In this document: in pieces, positions 1 to 5,420 of the stretch
Layout: each line of letters starts with the position of its first letter
Numbering within the stretch: the stretch's first letter is position 1
Assembly (NCBI GenBank): GCA_035296905.1
Contig: DATHAA010000064.1
Location: forward strand, 1 to 5,420
Source: DATEOR01 sp035296905
GTDB taxonomy: Bacteria > Actinomycetota > Thermoleophilia > Gaiellales > Gaiellaceae
DNA length: 5,420 nt
Direction of reading: 5' to 3'
Position numbers and translations under genes: made by a program
The notes under the pieces: generated by a model
Databases searched by the model: none
What the model was told of the DNA's origin: nothing
What the model saw: the letters and a program-made list of their open reading frames with translations, nothing else

Positions 1-63
1 GAGGAGGCCGAGTCGCTGAAGTCCCAGCTCGAAGAGGCAGGCGGCGCGGTCGAGATCAAGTAG
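1..63 (+). CDS. rplL: Ribosomal protein L7/L12, C-terminal end (partial)
   Basis: The first 20 codons in frame read EEAESLKSQLEEAGGAVEIK and end at TAG (61-63). This is the characteristic last helix and strand of the L7/L12 C-terminal domain, the stalk protein of the large ribosomal subunit that recruits translation GTPases. The start and most of the gene lie outside the window. Its position upstream of rpoB in the same orientation matches the widely conserved rplJ-rplL-rpoB-rpoC order. A strong stem-loop begins 21 bases after the stop codon. The identification rests on a short tail plus conserved gene order, and both agree. Confidence 0.93.
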   Translation, partial: EEAESLKSQLEEAGGAVEIK

Positions 64-84
64 GTCGGACCGCTGCGCGCATTT

Positions 85-112
85 CGAGGGCCCGCGGAGA
101 CGCGGGCCCTCG
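85..112 (+). terminator. Stem-loop after rplL, likely terminator or attenuator
   Basis: CGAGGGCCCGCG (85-96) and CGCGGGCCCTCG (101-112) are perfect reverse complements. They form a 12-bp stem closed by a GAGA loop (a GNRA tetraloop). No U-tract follows, so it is not a classical E. coli-type intrinsic terminator, but high-GC actinobacterial terminators often lack one. Its place 21 bases after the rplL stop corresponds to the rplL-rpoB attenuator known in E. coli. Being symmetric, it could also act on the minus strand. It resembles a second hairpin at 404-434. Confidence 0.72.
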
Positions 113-132
113 CTCGTCTCCGAGAAGCGAGG

Positions 133-405
133 GCGGGCGACCTTGAGCTTGCTGTTGGTGACGTCGAGATACGCGACGACGGGAACGCTGTCTACGCCGA
201 TTTGAAGCGCGGCGTACTGGCCGACGTCGCCTGGGCTGTCGAGCGTCGCGATCTTTTCGTTGCCGCCCGCGCAGGCCGCGTCGTTGCAACGGACGAGCTT
301 GAGGTCGGCGTTCGTCGCGTCGTAATAGGCGACGACGGGCTTCCCGTCGAGCCCGATCGCGACAGACGCCCACGTCCCCGGCTCGCCGCTGGTGGTGTCA
401 TGCGT
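133..405 (-). pseudogene. Fragment of a 52-residue-repeat, propeller-like surface protein gene
   Basis: On the minus strand one frame encodes two copies of a repeat. The first contains SVAIGLDGKPVVAYYDATN, then ADLKLVRCNDAACAGG. The second contains LQIGVDSVPVVAYLDVTN, then SKLKVAR. Matching positions (the I of AIG and of QIG) are exactly 52 codons apart. I recognise this as a repeat common in large exported proteins of environmental bacteria (consensus roughly 'AIGxDGxPVISYYDxTNGDLKVAxCNDxxC'), probably forming beta-propeller blades. Here only about 1.7 units remain. The frame has no convincing start, since it runs open upstream into unrelated sequence. It has no stop of its own, because the repeat ends at 133 and the frame runs through the rplL hairpin into antisense rplL. 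I therefore call it a truncated remnant rather than a working gene. Binding role and origin are unknown. The repeat is seen directly; decay is inferred. Confidence 0.68.
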
Positions 406-434
406 TTCAAGGGCCGCGGAAACGCGGTCCCTCG
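404..434 (+). terminator. Second GC-rich stem-loop, near-copy of the hairpin at 85-112
   Basis: GGGCCGCG (411-418) pairs with CGCGGTCC (423-430) through 8 bp including one G-U, around a GAAA loop (GNRA). The stretch 404-434 aligns with 81-112 with one gap and only a few mismatches, sharing the TTTC lead-in, the stem, the GNRA loop and the CCCTCG end. No U-tract follows. It could be a terminator for antisense or sense transcripts, or a duplicated copy of the rplL stem-loop. A weaker stem, GGGGGA (463-468) with TCCCCC (477-482), lies just downstream. Confidence 0.5.
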
Positions 435-497
435 GCGTTTCGAAGCCCGCTTTACCCCTGGTGGGGGACGCGGCCCTCCCCCTTCGTGTGGATCTTT

Positions 498-504
498 GGA
501 GGAG
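498..504 (+). promoter_or_regulatory. Strong Shine-Dalgarno before an alternative ATG at 511
   Basis: GGAGGAG sits 6 bases before ATG 511, in frame with the secreted-protein gene. It is a better-spaced ribosome site than the one serving ATG 577 (GGAGG 562-566, 10-base spacer). Starting here would add 22 residues (MFLRGPASQRV and on) before the signal peptide, so the true start is not settled by ribosome-site strength alone. Confidence 0.5.
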
Positions 505-576
505 AACCGCATGTTTCTTCGAGGCCCGGCATCTCAGCGTGTGACGAACACTCACTCCCGTGGAGGCACGGCTTCG

Positions 577-1317
577 ATGAAACTCGGTTTGAAAACACTC
601 GTTATCGCTCTCGTCATCGTGCTGGCAGCAGTCCCGGCGGCGTTCGCCAAGAACGGCGGTCACGGCGGTCACGGTAAGCCGTCGTGGGCCGGGCAAGGCA
701 AACCCTCGTGGGCGGGCTCCGCGCACGCAGCTTCGAAAGCCCACCCCGAGAAGAAGGAGAAGAAGGCGAAGAAGCCCAAGCATCACGGGGCCGACGCGGC
801 TGCCGAGGAAGGCTCCGCGGACGAGGTCGACCTCGATGGGCTCAACCCCGCCTGGTACTGCAAGACGCTCCGTGACGACATGACGACGCTCGAGCGCGAC
901 TTCGCAACCATGTTCGGGACGAACCCGAACCACGCGAACGCATTCGGCAAATGCGTCTCCCGGCGCGCGCACGGGGAAGACCTCTCCGACGCGGCCGGTG
1001 GAGACGATGAGCAGGAAACCTGCGACACGGCCGAGCCGCCCGCTACCGACGGCACCGACACCGGCGCCGAAGGCAGCGGGACGGACACGACCGCCTCGGA
1101 CGACGAGGCGGTCGAAGACGAGAGCTCGGACGATGAGGCCACCGATCCCGAGGAGTGCGAAAGCAACGACTCCGGCTCGGAAGAGTCCGCCGACGACGAG
1201 CAGGCTCAAGGCGATGACGAGCAGGGTGAGGACGACCAGGGTCAAGACGAGGACGGCGCTTCCGACGAGCTCGACTCGAGCGATCTCGCGGCGGCTCTCC
1301 GATTCCTCAGGCTCTAG
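577..1317 (+). CDS. Secreted charge-polarised protein with a small Cys-containing core, unknown function
   Basis: This encodes 246 residues. Residues 1-24 form a clear Sec signal peptide: MKLGLK, a hydrophobic run of I, V, L and A, then PAAFA before KN, with cleavage likely after A24. The mature protein has four zones. First is a His/Gly segment with a tandem octapeptide, GKPSWAGQ then GKPSWAGS (33-48). Second is a Lys-rich basic linker (54-70). Third is a compact core (89-131) with NPAWYCKTLRDD and NAFGKCVSRRA. Fourth is a long low-complexity tail rich in D, E, S, G and Q (133-236), ending in a short hydrophobic segment, LAAALRFLRL. The four cysteines are C95, C126, C149 and C194; C95 and C126 may form a disulfide. 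The core resembles short motifs I associate with uncharacterised secreted actinobacterial proteins, but I cannot name a family. Start 577 is chosen because it begins a standard signal peptide and has GGAGG 10 bases upstream. ATG 511 and GTG 541 are in-frame alternatives. The gene has its own terminator and is probably monocistronic. Its role is unknown; an envelope-associated, cation-binding or matrix role is only a guess from composition. Confidence 0.82.
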   Translation: MKLGLKTLVIALVIVLAAVPAAFAKNGGHGGHGKPSWAGQGKPSWAGSAHAASKAHPEKKEKKAKKPKHHGADAAAEEGSADEVDLDGLNPAWYCKTLRDDMTTLERDFATMFGTNPNHANAFGKCVSRRAHGEDLSDAAGGDDEQETCDTAEPPATDGTDTGAEGSGTDTTASDDEAVEDESSDDEATDPEECESNDSGSEESADDEQAQGDDEQGEDDQGQDEDGASDELDSSDLAAALRFLRL

Positions 1318-1340
1318 CGCGAAGCACGAACGTTTGTCAC

Positions 1341-1374
1341 CGAGAGAGGCGCTCCGGCGCCTCTCTCGCCTTTT
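1341..1374 (+). terminator. Intrinsic terminator after the secreted-protein gene
   Basis: CGAGAGAGGCGC (1341-1352) and GCGCCTCTCTCG (1357-1368) form a perfect 12-bp stem around TCCG, a UNCG-type stable tetraloop, followed by CC and TTTT (1371-1374). It begins 23 bases after the TAG at 1315-1317. This is the most canonical Rho-independent terminator in the window. It should insulate rpoB from transcription coming from upstream. Confidence 0.88.
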
Positions 1375-1405
1375 CGGGCCCGGGGCGCTATAGTGCAATC
1401 CCGTC

Positions 1406-1451
1406 GAGGCGGCCACCGCAGGATTTCGTTTGCGGAGGAGCCGCCTCTTTT
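1406..1451 (+). promoter_or_regulatory. Imperfect hairpin with T-run in the rpoB leader
   Basis: GAGGCGGC (1406-1413) pairs perfectly with GCCGCCTC (1440-1447). Inside, CCGCA (1416-1420) pairs with TGCGG (1431-1435), leaving a small asymmetric internal loop and a 10-base apical loop. TTTT follows directly (1448-1451), so as RNA it would look like a terminator or attenuator. It overlaps the -35 element of the candidate promoter at 1430-1459. It would be transcribed only from a start upstream, for example from the -10-like TATAGT at 1389-1394, which has no convincing -35. The structure is seen; the function is inferred. Confidence 0.45.
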
Positions 1452-1459
1452 GCTACTCT
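1430..1459 (+). promoter_or_regulatory. Candidate promoter for rpoBC
   Basis: TTGCGG (1430-1435) and TACTCT (1454-1459) are separated by 18 bases. TG one base before the -10 gives an extended -10 (TGCTACTCT). Transcription would start near 1466, leaving about a 70-base leader before rpoB. The matches to the housekeeping sigma consensus are moderate. The call is helped by context: a terminator lies immediately upstream and rpoB needs a promoter in this 160-base gap. Confidence 0.42.
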
Positions 1460-1520
1460 CAGGGGTCGCGCCGCTGTTTGCCGTTTCTGCCTGCCATTTG
1501 ACGTTCGCCCCTGCCTAGAG

Positions 1521-1526
1521 GGAGGT
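1521..1526 (+). promoter_or_regulatory. Shine-Dalgarno that fixes the rpoB TTG start
   Basis: GGAGGT lies 8 bases before TTG 1535, which is ideal spacing. No ATG or GTG in this frame between here and the conserved N-terminal RpoB sequence offers a better start, so the site decides for the TTG codon. Confidence 0.8.
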
Positions 1527-1534
1527 CTCACTCC

Positions 1535-5173
<3,639 letters not shown>

Positions 5174-5181
5174 AGGGACAC

Positions 5182-5420
5182 TTGATCGATATCAACAACT
5201 TCGACGCGATCCGCATCGGCCTCGCGTCGAGCAAGCAGATTCGAGATTGGTCCTCCGGTGAGATCACGAAGCCGGAGACGATCAACTACCGGACGCTGAA
5301 GCCCGAGAAGGACGGGCTCTTCTGCGAGCGCATCTTCGGTCCGACGAAGGACTGGGAGTGCTACTGCGGCAAGTACAAGCGCGTCCGCTACAAGGGCATC
5401 ATCTGCGAGCGCTGCGGCGT
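5182..5420 (+). CDS. rpoC: DNA-directed RNA polymerase beta' subunit, N-terminus (partial)
   Basis: Translation from TTG 5182 gives MIDINNFDAIRIGLASSKQI and continues to the window end (79 codons plus two bases). This is the start of beta', which carries the catalytic Mg-binding aspartates further downstream, outside the window. The N-terminal zinc-binding module is visible: C60 and C62 in WECYCGKYKRVRYKG, then C75 and C78 in IICERCG. RNYRTLKP-type signatures are represented by INYRTLKPEKDGLFCERIFGP (34-54). The start is 8 bases after the rpoB stop, consistent with coupled translation in one operon. The ribosome site is weak: GAGGGA (5173-5178) is only 3 bases from TTG, while GAGGA (5165-5169), inside the rpoB end, is 12 bases away. 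Like rpoB it uses TTG. Confidence 0.97.
   Translation, partial: MIDINNFDAIRIGLASSKQIRDWSSGEITKPETINYRTLKPEKDGLFCERIFGPTKDWECYCGKYKRVRYKGIICERCG

Noticed and set aside
202..576. Upstream extension of the secreted-protein frame back to ATG 202
   Set aside because: The extra 125 codons run across the antisense propeller fragment and the hairpin at 404-434 and would bury the signal peptide. No ribosome site was seen at 202.
783..1166. Minus-strand Ser/Val-rich frame opposite the secreted-protein gene
   Set aside because: It is the mirror of the Asp/Glu/Ser codons of the acidic tail. It has low complexity, no ribosome site and no known motif.
1498..1503. TTGACG as a -35 element near rpoB
   Set aside because: A matching -10 would fall on the Shine-Dalgarno at 1521-1526 and leave almost no leader, and no TATAAT-like hexamer is there.
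64..1534. Mobile element or defence system in the rplL-rpoB gap
   Set aside because: No transposase, integrase, CRISPR repeat, toxin-antitoxin pair or nuclease motif was seen. The paired hairpins do not have the structure of insertion-sequence ends and no target duplication is evident.

Overview
The window is a high-GC stretch of a bacterial chromosome covering the rplL-rpoB-rpoC junction. It holds the last 20 codons of ribosomal protein L7/L12, a complete RNA polymerase beta subunit gene (rpoB, TTG start, 1212 residues) and the first 79 codons of beta' (rpoC, TTG start). Three things point to an actinomycetota-type bacterium: the beta subunit lacks the large insertions of the longer proteobacterial proteins; it carries the actinobacterial-style end 'REEDDELLRAAEELGIDLS', similar to the mycobacterial one; and rpoB starts with TTG. 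The divergent rifampicin-pocket sequence and the small Cys-containing secreted protein upstream suggest a deep-branching class such as Thermoleophilia. That placement is inference from memory, not from a search.

Layout: rplL end (1-63); a strong GC-rich stem-loop (85-112); an antisense fragment with two 52-residue repeats of a propeller-like surface-protein family (133-405, minus strand), without a credible start or stop; a second stem-loop closely resembling the first (404-434); a secreted, charge-polarised, Cys-containing protein gene (577-1317, or possibly from 511) ending in a perfect 12-bp terminator with a TTTT run (1341-1374); a 160-base leader with an imperfect hairpin and a plausible promoter (1375-1534); rpoB (1535-5173); and an 8-base gap to rpoC (5182 onward).

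rpoB and rpoC are clearly one transcription unit making the two catalytic subunits of RNA polymerase. What departs from the textbook is the 1.47 kb between rplL and rpoB. This normally short, attenuator-bearing junction holds a gene fragment from an unrelated repeat family and a complete gene for an exported protein. The complete terminator before rpoB implies that rpoBC here needs its own promoter, largely uncoupled from ribosomal protein transcription.

No CRISPR array, tRNA, rRNA, transposase or defence system was found. The most interesting material is the rplL-rpoB insertion, the paired hairpins around the propeller fragment, and the two acidic extensions (the secreted protein and the RpoB C-terminus).
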